64,000 nucleotides of DNA, taken from Hippasteria phrygiana (Eukaryota; Echinodermata; Asteroidea; Valvatida; Goniasteridae). Position numbers and translations under genes: made by a program. The stretch covers positions 62,001 to 126,000 of the forward strand of contig JAZGUH010000157.1 in the NCBI GenBank assembly GCA_037893225.1, read 5' to 3'. Numbering within the stretch: position 1 is the first letter of the stretch; each line of letters opens with the position of its first letter. The notes under the pieces are model-generated. The model worked only from the letters and a program-made list of their open reading frames with translations, had not been told where the DNA came from and did not search any database. Below are positions 1-12,800 of this stretch, piece by piece.

Positions 1-261
1 ATTTTAGGATTTTTCTGACGTTTCTGGAAACGGAATCAGTTGTTTACGTCGAGTGACGACGACACCGACGAAGACTATGGTTGCGAGTTTTGCTTTTGTA
101 AAGGGTTTCCTTCCTCTATGGTAATTAAGCTTGAACTAATAAGAAGGACACCACGATAAGGCATCATAGCAGAGGGAACTGCACGGGAGCGCTGCCTCCT
201 TCCTTTTAAAAAAAACCTGGATGCTAAACATTTTCTTTTTACTTTGCCTTACTATGCGATA

Positions 262-330
262 ATGTAAAGCTGTGCAGGTACTCAATTCCATAATCTGGAA
301 CCGGTTCCTGACATGAATGGTTGGGTGACA
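262..330 (-). repeat. Fragment of the 8950-9413 element
   Basis: The reverse strand contains CCATTCATGTCAGGAACCGG and TTCCAGATTATGGAATTGAG, the same as 8989-9030. Confidence 0.7.
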
Positions 331-404
331 CTGAAAATCGGCAAAAACATCAAGGGAGTGTTTTTGCCACAAGTTTACAAATTAAATTTACTTTTTCTGT
401 GGAG

Positions 405-502
405 TCATAACAGTAGTGGAATATGTGAATGTTCTCTATCTCCATGGAATTCTTTACCTGGTGCATGTTTCCAATCTTTCTTGCTTCAAGAGGAATATTA
501 AT
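405..502 (+). mobile_element. LINE 3' tail fragment
   Basis: Reads SPWNSLPGACF and then the same AGAGGAATATTAATTCCTACC end as 4885-4915. Confidence 0.65.
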
Positions 503-655
503 TCCTACCTCTTGTATCATTGATTCTTTTCATTTTTGAGTGATTTTCAGCCTTGTTCGGGGCAAATTTGCAAATTACTTTTTTGGCTAGAATGAAGTTT
601 GAGACCATGTGATTTGGGTTTGCTTGTGAAAATTGTATTTTTTTATATTTAACAG

Positions 656-889
656 ATAAACTTAGTTCATCCGTATTTGATAAAGTAGACCTCCCATCGC
701 CATGAGTCTGTCGTCGTCGGCCAAGAAGAAGCGGGGCTTCCACATGAAGGAGTCCGAACTCCTGTGCAAGAATGGATGCGGTTTCTATGGCAATGTGGCC
801 TGGCAGGGCTACTGCTCCAAGTGCTGGCGGGAAGTGTGCCAGAAGTCCCGGCAGGCCCAGATCGAAAGCGATGGCTTGCTTGCCCGAAA
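656..889 (+). CDS. RABGEF1: RABGEF1 exon with start codon: A20 zinc finger
   Basis: The acceptor AG at 654-655 follows a T-rich tract. 656-701 is 5' UTR and the ATG is at 702. It encodes residues 1-62 with the C-x3-C-x11-C-x2-C zinc finger and the aromatic-rich segment [14 protein letters not shown]. Donor GTAGGT at 890 leaves phase 2. Reading on instead of splicing hits a stop at once (891-893). Confidence 0.95.
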
Positions 890-3800
890 GTAGGTATTGT
901 TTTTGGTAGTCAGTTTCTCTGACCTGAGGATTTCCTGAGAACCCTCGCCTGCAGAATGTACCTGAATCCATCAAAATCCATACCCCTGTTTTGGAGGATT
1001 TCGGCGGATACAGGATACCTCCATATTGAAACCTGGGGGATTTTGATGTATTGAGGATTGTAAGCCTAGCGTTACTGCAGGATTTTGATGGATTCAGGAT
1101 ACCTCCATATTGAGCAGTCACCAAAACCTACTTTTTGTGCATGACAAAATAGGTGGATTTTGGCGGATTCAGGATACTTTCTAGTAAAGTTGCCCAAGGG
1201 GTTAGGGTTAAAAAGCTATCATGACGCGCAAGGCCAACGTCATCAGTGGCATATACCCAGCATGATATGGGGCAGATAGAGGGGTACCCCCTTTTGTCCC
1301 TATACCCTATACACTATCCAGACTATTGTTACCTAACACATCCCCCTAGACATCTGAAAAGAATTAATGAGATTCAATGACCAACACAAAAGAGGGGGTT
1401 CCCTCTGCCCCATATCGTGCATCGTATGCAGTGGCAACATCAAATTCAGTATTCTTGCAAATCCACTCTGAAAAATATTCTGTGGCAAAATAGTCCTGTA
1501 TAAGGTATTTGTTTAAACCCCTTGTGTCTGGCTGTTATTGGTGGGTTGCTGGTATGCCAAGAACGGGCTGTGCAGCCAAGTATAAATGCAAACAATAGGC
1601 AGCACACTGAATAGGGTAGTCCTATTCATCGCACTTGGACCCCCCCCCCCCCCCCCCCCCCTTCGTGGGAATGAAAACTTTGAAAAAGCTAAATCTAGTC
1701 ATTACACTTCCATTTAAGAATAATATAGTTGAAACAAGACACAATGGCGTGACGGTGCAATGGAAGTTCTACTCGCCGTTGAATGGAACATTGGTATGAA
1801 TAATTCAGTGCACATGATCAATGACCCACCAATCAGATGGCAGGGACTTATTCAGGCATTGTATAAAAACTATTATTGTACTGGATATTACATGTATATT
1901 TATTCCAAACGTGTCTCTAAGCACCACCAAGAACGGGCTAGGCATCCCCTGTATGTAATTGTTCCCTGCTGATAGTATTAATCTCCTTCCAGAAGATTTA
2001 TTTTAAGATAAGAGATGGTTAAAATCCCGGTATAAGCTGGTGCAAAACCTGAATAATAAAGTCCTCACTTGCTTTATCATTTTAATGGGCATTCACGAAA
2101 TGACAACAGGTCTGAATCTGTAACAAAATACTCCTCAATTTGAATATTTGTTGAAGGATTGCCGATAGTGACCGTGCCCAGTCCCTCCAGTCTGCCTCGG
2201 GCCAGAGCAGCGAGCCCCTCGCCTTTGACAAGTTTGAGGAAAAGAAAAAGCAACACTCGTCCACGCGCAGCAAAGCGGTCAAGACGTTCTTTGGTAAAAC
2301 TGCCAAAAGTCCAAATAAAGGTAAGATAATATCTATTAAATCACAAGAGATACTGCCCGGGTAATTTCAATTTGATTTCAAAGTGAGCAAAGAAAACTGG
2401 CTGGAGCAGGATTTGAACCTGAAACCACCTGGTTGGGTGGACATTCTTATAAACAGGTGGCAGAGATGTAGTCGAGTCCATCAGAAGTCCCTGCAAGTCC
2501 ATCACAAGCCCTCCAGTCCTAATCCCAATCACAAGCTATTCAAATGAGCTTTGACAAAGGCATTCCTTTGTCATTGTTCATCCAGTTACTTGTGACAGGC
2601 TTTATGAAAGGACTTTTGACAGGACTTGCGAAAGGACTTTTGAAAGGACTTCCAGAGACTCCACTACAACTCTGACAGGTGGTACTGGTATACCCCACCA
2701 GGTGGCTGTGATCGTGAGCTCATTCTTGTGTGATCGAAACGTCCGGAAATAAAGTCATTAACACTTCGTCAGTAATGAATTATCTGGTTCATTTTTTACG
2801 TTTATTTTTAAAGTTTATTCAGCTATTAAAAAAACATTGGTAATGGATTACAATTCAAGAGCCCGATGCAAAGAACTAAAATGCGGTACCTCAGCGAATT
2901 GAAGATGGTAGTACTACTTAAACAATACCGCTTGTTTAACCTTCTCAGTACCACTTTGTTTATTGGCTTATTTTTTACAAATTTTCGTCGCGTACCATTT
3001 ACAGCTAATCGTGGGTGTACGCACTAAACGTTCTCACGAAACCTCTCTTATATCGATCGCCGCACGTAAAACACAGGCGTGCTTTGCGTGCAACCTTTTT
3101 TAACCAGCGCGGCATGCAGTTGCAGCTGACGCGTGAAAAACTTGATCGGCGAATATCGAATATTCGGTCAAACCAGAGAGCTATATTAAATTACTAGAGC
3201 GCTGACTCGATGTACAAACCTATGGAAACTCAAAATTTTGTACAGCTTTTGTACGGCTGCGTTTGTATTCTTTAAAGTTGCGTTATCGAAGCCGATACGC
3301 CGAAACCCGAAACGCACAATCAGTAAATGAGTGTTTTATTTTGCTCTGCACAAACAACGCAAACGTGTGCGCGTACCGCACCGCAAATCATTTTTGCCGT
3401 TACAGTTTATAACCGTCATGACGTGCTTAAGTTGTTTGCGTATGTTGTACTTCTGCGTTGCATTTAGAGTACACTTTTTAAATTCACTCCATCTAATTTC
3501 ATTATGTTCCACAAACACGCACACGAATTCAAAATGTCTGCGGGAGTTAGCGCTCTACTAATTTAATATAGCTAATAATCGAATACTAAATTATTCGAAA
3601 ATGATTAGCCCTACTTGGAATTCAGATGGTTGGAACCAACCGATATCAAAGCTAATTAACAAATTATCCACCCATAGAAACTTCCCCACAATTTCAGAAG
3701 ACCCACTATTTCAAAAGACCCCCCCCCATTCATAAATCCAAAACCAACTGAGCCAGAGAGCCCTTTGTGGAACAGCTTGTCATCAACACATTGCAAAGCC

Positions 3801-6800
3801 AACGATTTGCCAGTGATAAAATCGTGCAGTCAAGCTTACAATACAAACTAATACCTCATCATCCCCCCCCCCCTCCCCCCCCCCCCAGTGCCCCCATCTG
3901 TCAACTCTGCCAGCAAAACCAATTTGTTTGTACATAGAGGGGGGCGGAGCAATATACTTTACAGTCAGAAAGTGAAGAAAGTGATTGTGTATAGGGAAGT
4001 GACCCCCCAAAATACATCAGTAATGGTACGTTCTTGGATATCACGGACGGTGTATTGTTCATGTTGTGTGCAAGGGCAGAGGAAATATGAATATTAAATA
4101 CCTTTAGCGAACGGTTCCAACCTCATTTATTTAAGCAGAGATTTCATCCTCGAGGGTTAATTGAAAAGGAGAAAGTGTGAGAGTTGTTCCTTTGAAAATT
4201 ACTCTTTCACATGGTGTAAAACTAAAAGTGGTAACTGTTAAAATAGCAAAGTTACGGCTGTTTTCTCTTCTGGCCCACTTTATCAAACGGGAAACTTGTT
4301 TGTTTAACAAATGGCACTCCGCACGTGCAGCTGTTTAGGGGAAGTTTGGGTAGAGTTTCTCAAAATACAATAATGGTGACACATGAATTTGATAGCAAGA
4401 TCTGCACAAGCTCTTTCTGTTGGTATAAGGATCATGTATGAACAACGAAAAACACAAGCACTACAGGTTGTTGAAACATATACGTATACGTCCACTTTTG
4501 GAGTACTGTTCCCACATCTGGGCTGGTGCTTCTGTTTGTCACTTATCCTTACTAGATACAAATAAATACAGAAGCACATTGTTAATTTGGTTGGAGGAGA
4601 TTTGGGTTCGTCCTTACAATCACTCTCTCACCGGAGATCTGTTGCTACCCTTAGTCTGTTCTAGAGATATTTTCATGGTAAATGTTCTACTCGCTTGTCC
4701 AGCTTGGTTCCTTCAGTTAGGGTGTTTGAGCGTGAAATTCGGCTTTCTGCCTGTTCCCACCAATATACTCTTATTAGCTGTACCTAGATGTAGAACAAAA
4801 AGCTATGCCGATAGCTTTTTCTCTCGTTCTGTATCTCTGTGGAATACTTTGCCTGGTACATGTTTCCCTTCATCTTATGATCTTTCCTGCTTCAAGGAGG
4901 AATATTAATTCCTACCTCTAGTATCTTCGACTTTTTTTCTTCTTTTTCTCGTTCTTTTTCTCTTTGTAGCTTAATAAGTGGCCATATTTGGGGCGAATTT
5001 GCATAAAACATTTTGGTTAAAGTCTATTTATTTAAATTCTTTCTGGTAATGAAACCCGGGATTCCTCATAAGATGCTGTAGCCCCAAAGCCTGAAGGAAA
5101 ACCTGTAGAGAGAAGACATTGAAGAAATGTTCAGTTTAAGCTAGAGGTGGGAGGAAATCCTCCAAAAGGGTCTGGTGAAAACCCAAGTAAACCAAATCAA
5201 GACCACAAAATGACCACAAAACCAAATCTTAACCCCTTGAGTACGGTATTTTACGGGAGACGTCGGGGTGCCAAGGCGGCTCTGGCAGCCAAGCGAACCG
5301 CTACAATGTGTTTGTGCAGTCAAGCGTAACCTATACACAATAATCCAACAATGGATTGAAACTGCAGAAACAGTGGCCAATGGCGTCATCCGGCCTGGTG
5401 GCACTGTTTAATCCAACAATGGATTGAAACTGCACAAACGGCGGCCAATTGCGTCATATTTTTGCGCATATTTGCGTCATCCGTATGCAAGGGGTTAACC
5501 CAAGCAGGATAAAAGTGAGCATCCCAGGTTACTGAGATGAAACCTGACAAAAGGAAATCATTCTAACCTGGCTCCTGTGTTCATGCATATGCAATTCTGA
5601 AATATTCTCCCAGCATGTCAGTAGGCTGATGTCGACTCCTCTAATTTAATTTCTCCCCCGATTGATTTCTTATGTGAAGAAATGGTTCCCCACCACCCAC
5701 CGCTGGATCGCAAGTACAGCACCGAGAGCCAGAAGGCCATGGGGGACTTCATGGAGTTCCTGAAGATGTTAAACCGGCCGGCCGCCCAGGACCTGAACAA
5801 GCAGTGCCGCGTCTTCGTGGAGAAGATCCAGCGGCCCAGCCAACTGAGCGTGGACGAGCAGTCCGAGCTGGTGCAGGACTTCTACGCGGCCATGGGTGAC
5901 CGGATCAAGACCCATGTAGCGTTCAAAGGTAAATTTGCCAAAGGTAAATATCGGACTCTTTTGTTCTTTTGCCAGATCGTCGTCACCATTATTACCACCA
6001 GTATCACAGCTTTGTGACATCATTCGCAGTTGCTCTTCAAGGATTTTTCTTTACCACTTTTTAACATATATTCATGGGCGGCGATCCCGGGGGCGGGGGG
6101 GGGGGGGGGGGGGGGTGATGATGATGATGGGGTGATGATGATGATGGGGTGATGATGATGATGGGGTGATGATGATGATGGGGTGATGATGATGATGATG
6201 ATGATGATGGGGGGGATGATTGGGGAGATGATGGGGGGGATGATGGGGGACGATGGGGGACGATGGGGGACTTTTCTCCCCCCCCCCCCCCAATATTTTT
6301 GGGGGAGGCACTGGCTATGTGGCAGTGCCCCCCCCCCCCCCCCCCCCCCAATATTTTCCCCCTTGTCATATACATTTTATGGGTCATTGGCTTTTACATG
6401 CACCAGAATACACAAAGATCAGCACACACTTTTTAAAATATATCCCAGGATACACAAGAGTACAAAACACTTAACACTTATTGTTGGTTGTGTGCTTTTT
6501 CCTCCGTGCCCCCAACCTTGATAAGAAATCGCCGCAGCTGCATATCTTGTGTATGTTGTGTAATGTAAGCATTGTATGAATTGTGCAGCCAGCCACAATT
6601 GGACATATTTTATTTGCAGATCTGTTGCCAAATGATGCATTTTCTGTAGGGATATTCCATTGGTCCTGAGAATTATTAAAAGAATCTTGTGCTTGGAATG
6701 AAAATGTAAAAATGGCCTGGTAAAAAAATAATAATAATATCCCAGTTTGGTAGATTTTAGATGAGGGACAATGAGCTGCGGTAAGAAGGTATGTGGGACA

Positions 6801-9800
6801 GGCTGTGTCACAAAAAAAAACCTCCTGGCTCTGACCCCATAGACTGGTTGCTTGGTTACATAAGCAGGGCATAATTTTCCTGGTACCGCATCGCAGTTTG
6901 CGACGCATTAACGCACCGTTTGCGATGCATTTTCCAAAATGGATCGCATTAAACTGCAATACATCAAACTTGCTTTAATGAAGTAGTCAGATCTTAAAAT
7001 GTAGCCCAAAACAACAAGAATGTTCTGTTAAAAAATGTGCAGTTTCGGCTCGCAACTTCTGCCCTGAAGTGGGAAACTGATGCCTGCAATTACCGGTACG
7101 ATATTAGCAGTAGTCCGATGGTGCGTGTTTGAAAGACTATTTTGAGGATTTCAAGTTACGTACACAGCCAACAACTAGAATCCAAACCAAAGATGCCCGC
7201 TACAAGCAGCAACCTTGGCCCCATTTTCCTGGATTGCATCGCTGTGTCATTTCCATGCATGCGGGGTGTGGTTTACGCTTGAGCGAGAGTGAGCATGAGC
7301 ATGCTTCAACCGGGTACTGCAAAATGGACCTTACCAACAGAGGGCGCTGTGAATTAGTCATAATTTGAACTTATTTTAAAAAGTAAAGAACTCCACACCA
7401 GTTAGAAGAAAAAAATTCCACGAACACCATTTTATTACCCAAAAAAATAAAAATCGCTCAAGAAACGTTTTTTCCTTTTTATATAATAATGCATGTGATC
7501 GACCAGAATTGCCACGCGCGCCTTGACTAAAGGCTAGTCATACGGTGGACAGCGCCCTCTCTTGAAAGCTTTATACCAGTAAACGGCTGTGAGACAAAAT
7601 TCTGTTTCGTTATTAAGCACAGGTGCAACTCCGGACAAAACTGCTACGCATGTATAGCAAACTGCTATGCAATATTAATATTGCGTAGCAATAACTGCTA
7701 CGCAAATGTTCTTGTCAAAATTATGCCCTGATAAGAGAACAATACAACTGAGGACCTGAGCCCAAGTCCTCAGTTTTCACGTACAAACCTTATAGGACAC
7801 ATCAAGGAGAAGTCCAAACAATAGGGACAATGGGAGAGAACAACAAAAGCCCTGAATAGTACAGGGGTGAGATTTGTCAGGATTTTTCCTGATTTCAGGA
7901 TTTTTTTTCTCGGGATTTCAGAATTTTTTAAGAATCTCTTTTGCAATCTGGAATTCCTGAGGTGTTGTCCTAAAGGTGTTTTTACCCTGTAAAAGTGGAT
8001 ATAGACCAATAAAAATTGATATTTTAAGGGGGTGCCTTTTAATAGGCAAATACAAACTATAGACGTTGATCTGGGGTCCACATGGATTTTTCGTTGATTT
8101 TGTAGATTTTTCATTTTTGGCCAAGCTCACCCCTGGTAGTACATGACTGTGTGTTCAAATGGATGAGGCTCCTGGCCTTAAGAATAAACCCATCGAGGTT
8201 CTTGGAAAAGCACTAAGCATACAGTGCTTCATACACTACATCGGGAAAGTACAAAGATGTCTCTTTTAATCACACTTATGTTCCTATCATTTTCTTTCAT
8301 TATCTGGACTGTCGCAAGCTTTGCTGGCAAACATTAGCTTTTCATGATCATTCATATAAATACCAAGGACAGTTAAGTCCATTCTCCATTGCATATCCGG
8401 CAACAAATTCAAAATCTCCTGTTGACTTGAAAGCGCAAGCACCGTGCTGTGTCTCCGAGCTGCTCTGCTCAAACTTTGTGGATCAGGCCCTCATCACAAG
8501 CTCCACAACAGTACCCGGAAGCAAGTTATATGGTTCTGGGGCATTCTCACACGCATAGCTGGCAACTATTGTGAAAAATACCCAGCAATTCTTTTGAATT
8601 TATGAAAAAAATAAGAAAAATTTACTCTTGAAAGTAACAAATTTCAAATAGTCCACTCAGAACCTCGTATTCAGAACCGGTTGTTCCTGGAAGAGCAAAA
8701 TAAATTACAGCATTCAGAATCGATACTAGCATTATCTTGCATTGTCAGAATCTCTTCTTAGTACATTGTCAGTATTGCAGGTTACCAACCAGATTAAAAT
8801 TAAGAAACAAAAATACATATTTTGTTATCGTAGTTTATACTATACAGTAGAACTTTACTATAATGAACAACGCTATCTATACCAAACATTTGGCTATAAA
8901 CGAACATCATATTTGGCTCCCATATTGTTATATACAGTACATACCATAATAGGGTTGTGCATCGGAACCGGGTACCCGAGTACCCGACCATTCATGTCAG
9001 GAACCGGTTCCAGATTATGGAATTGAGTACTCGTACAACTTTGCAACATAGTAATTTCCCAGACAATGAAAAAGGAAAGGTTTTGGTTTCTCCGGATTTT
9101 TCAAAATTAAAACCCGACTACATGGGAAACCAGCACCGTTCATGTTTATGACGCTCACAAAAGTTGACAATAAAGGGAATTTACCGGTCATGGTTTTTGC
9201 AGTCTGGGCATGGATGAGAGCCTCGACGAGAAGTGATCATGTTTACTGGATAGTCATGAAATTTCTCAGACGTTTTGAGTCTCAGAGAAAGACATTATTA
9301 CAACTTCCGGGATTGAAAGTTTTGGGTTGGGTTTCTTTAACGGGTACCCGTGTACCCGTATTTTTTTCAATCGGGTACCTGGTTCTTTTACTACCCGTAA
9401 ATGCACGCCCCTATACCATTATTCACTATAACGAACAACCACTACATTGAACATTTTTGTGGATCCCATCCATTATAATTGCATTCCACTGTATACGTGT
9501 AGTGTAAAATTGCACAGACATCAACTATAAAGTAAAGGTATCAGAATGCCCTTCCAGCATCGCTTTGAACAGCAAGTACTTTCAAATCAACTCTCAAATC
9601 TCAACAATTTAAGGGAGCATTTCATATTGTCCAGATGGGGTATTGATTGCGGTAGCGCTGTTCTTCTTTGCGGTGCTGCATTCCTTACCTCAAACCTTGC
9701 TGATGAATGGGAAGCCAGGCAGCTTGAATAACTGAATAATCATGAGGACAAAACTAGAGCTTGGATTCTTTGTATTAAGCACTGGCAGCCTGGGAGGACC

Positions 9801-12800
9801 ACACACTTCTCATGAATATTGTGGGGACGAAACTGCCTGTGTGCATTGACTTGTACAGAATGAGTTCATTATTATTAGTCAGCTGGGCGTTAATGCTGAT
9901 ACCGCATTTTATACCACTTTCAGATATATAAAATGACTCCTACCAGCTCTATATTCACACTTTTTCAATTAGTTTGTTTTTTTCCCATCACTTCATGTTT
10001 ATTTGTAAAGTGCATTGAGATTTCCCGAATGTTTTACATTCTCTAAGATCGACTTCAGATTCTTATTATGTCACCTCAACCAACAATATCTCGTGCAGGT
10101 TCGTCGCAAGAACAGCTTGAGGGTATGCTGGACAACATTGAGAAGGTGATTATGACCAGGCTGTATCGCCCCTTATTCTGCCCGCCGTACACCGATGACG
10201 AGCAGAAAGACCTTGCCGTACAGAATCGCATTCGCCGCCTGCGGTGGATCGTACCGGCCATGCTGGATGCTGTCATCGATGAGGGCAACCCCAGGGTGCG
10301 AGAGCTGATTGAGAGGGCTCAAACAGGTATGTCAAACTATTGTGCTATTGAAGGTTTAGTACTTGAAAACTAATCAGCCAGTTGGTAGAATCTGGAGGGA
10401 GGTGGTGGGGAGGGAGGGGGCAGGCAGACAATCTACATGTAGTACATTAGAACACCACTATAACGAATATCACAGAATCCACACAAAAATGTTCACAATA
10501 CTGTACTATGAAGTAAACCTAAAGCCTTGAAGAAAACGTAGAAAATGTTTGAGTTTTTCGTATACAATTTTATGGAGAATTCTGTCTCTGATGACATCAT
10601 GCTATGGCTCGTGAATATGGACATTTTCCTTTATATAAAAACTGAAATTTTGCGGCACCTCCCCAGGTACTTGAAATTTATAACTTGGTAGAACTATCTT
10701 TGTCCCACTTGTATTCATGTCATAAAACCTGTGGTTCCCTTTAATCTGTGCAGTGTCGTGACATTGTGTTTACTAGCCCAAATTGTATTGTGACACAAGT
10801 ATCATTACTTCATCCCCTCGTCCAAACTTTCAGGCACTCTACTCGCCTGGCTGTCTCATCACATCCTTTCACTGTTGTTCCAAAGGCTAGTACCGTGAGA
10901 TACTCTTCAAGTTTTTCATACCGCCACTCTTTGGAACTCCTTACCTGTAACCTGCTTCCCTTCCACCTATAATCTTTCACAATTCAAACGAAATGTGAAT
11001 AGACACCTAGTCCCTGTGATTTCTGTCTGTTCTTGTCTTTTCTTGTCTTTTGTAGCCCACACCTTGAGTGGCCTTTTGGGCTTGTGCTGGGTTATACTCA
11101 CAAAATACAAACAAGGTACATCAATCTCAATGCAAAGTAAATGCAGCTTGGCTCCAGCATGACAAAAAATAGCATTGGAAAGGGGGACTATAAGCTCATC
11201 AAAGGAGTCTATTATTTTCATTGATCAGATCTTATAGAAGTCAACTCACGAAGGGCTCCGATCGACAAACTCTCCTGCATCGTCCGCTGCAGTAAGAACA
11301 TCTTCAAGATCATCAGTCTGTCTCAGGATGCGCCGTCCAGTGCGGACGATTACCTGCCTGCCGTCATCTACATGGTGCTGAAAGCAAATCCCCCTCAACT
11401 GCACTCCAACATTCAGTACATCACTAGATTTGCAAACCCGTCGCGGTTAATGCAAGGAGAAGCTGGCTACTACTTCACAAATGTGGTCAGTACATGTACT
11501 CCGGTTTTTGTCTCGCCCGACAGAAGTTCAGAAAGAGACTATGCAATCACTCTTTCTGTACGTAGTACGTAGTTTGTCTGTAGTCCGTCCGTAGTCCGTC
11601 CGTAGTCCGTCCGTAGTCCGTCCGTAGTCCGTACGTAGTCCGTACGTAGTCCGTACGTAGTCCGTACGTGTCATTTTGGTTAAAGTTTTGACAAATGGGT
11701 CTTATATGCAAAGTTGAAGTCCAATTGCAATCAAACTTGGGTCATGCATTCAATATTGCAACCTTTATATGATGCTTGTGTCAAAGGTCAAATACATAAC
11801 TTTGGACAACATTTTCCTTCCAAATTGCTTTTGTCACCTACCATTATTTTAGGCATGCTCATCGGTTCTTGCTTTTGATAACTTTCCATTTCATTCTCTT
11901 TTTACACTCACCTTTGCTCCTTCAACCGTTATCAGTGCCCCATAATCACGAAAGCAGGCGAGACGCGTGGTTCGAGAACCACCTTTGTCTTTTTGTGCTT
12001 CCACCTGTAGATAATTTTGCAGAAATCACCGACACTTAATCACCATCACAAAATTAGTTAGTAGCAAATATACCTGTTGGATTTTGTCGTATTTAGGAGG
12101 GTGGAAGCAGACTTGTACTCAAATTTGAATTGCATTTTGTTGAATGTGGCAGGGCTCATACAAATACTTGTTTATGAGTATCAGCCAACACGAGGCCAAA
12201 AGGCCACTCAAGGTGTCGGCTACAAAAAGACAAGAAAAGAGAGACAGAAGGTTTCTATTCACATTTTGTTTGGATTATGAAAGATTACAGGTGGAAAGGA
12301 AGCAGGTTACAGGTAAAGGAGTTCCAAAGAGAGGCAGTATGAGGGGGGGAAACTTGTATCACACAGCACTGCATGTAGCTTGGATGTATGTACCAATAAC
12401 TTTTTTTGGTATTCATCAGATTTAAAAACAAATGATTCAATCGCTTGTTCTCATGTAGTGCTGCGCCATCAGCTTCATCGAGAATCTGGACGCACAGTCG
12501 CTGTCCCTGACCCAGGAAGAGTACGATAGCTACATGGCCGGCAAGGCCGTCCCGCCGGGCAGCATGTCTACCGAGCCCATCTGCAACGGACTCCGGCTGA
12601 TGTATGCCAACCTGACCGCTCTGGAGGAGCTACGGGTCAGGCAGGACAAGCTGATGAAGAGCGCCCGGGAGTTGCAGCTTGAGATGACCACGTGGAAGGA
12701 TAGTGTTATCAAGCAGGTGGGATGCGAAGTCACACTATATATTTATTGGCTGTTTTGGAAACTTTTCCAAAACAGCCCTTGTTTTCGTTAAGATTTTTTT

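Larger units (their letters stand above)
31..655. other. Upstream of the first coding exon: repeats only
   Basis: Presumed intron between an untranslated RABGEF1 exon outside the window and the exon at 656. It holds a hAT-like fragment and a LINE tail; no promoter recognised. Confidence 0.5.

Noticed and set aside
3331..3561. Overlapping ORFs on both strands in RABGEF1 intron 2
   Set aside because: Lie within an inverted-repeat segment with no coding features.
6061..6387. Reverse-strand ORFs rich in Pro, His and Ser
   Set aside because: They are translations of the GATGATGGGG minisatellite and G/C runs, with no start context or splice logic.
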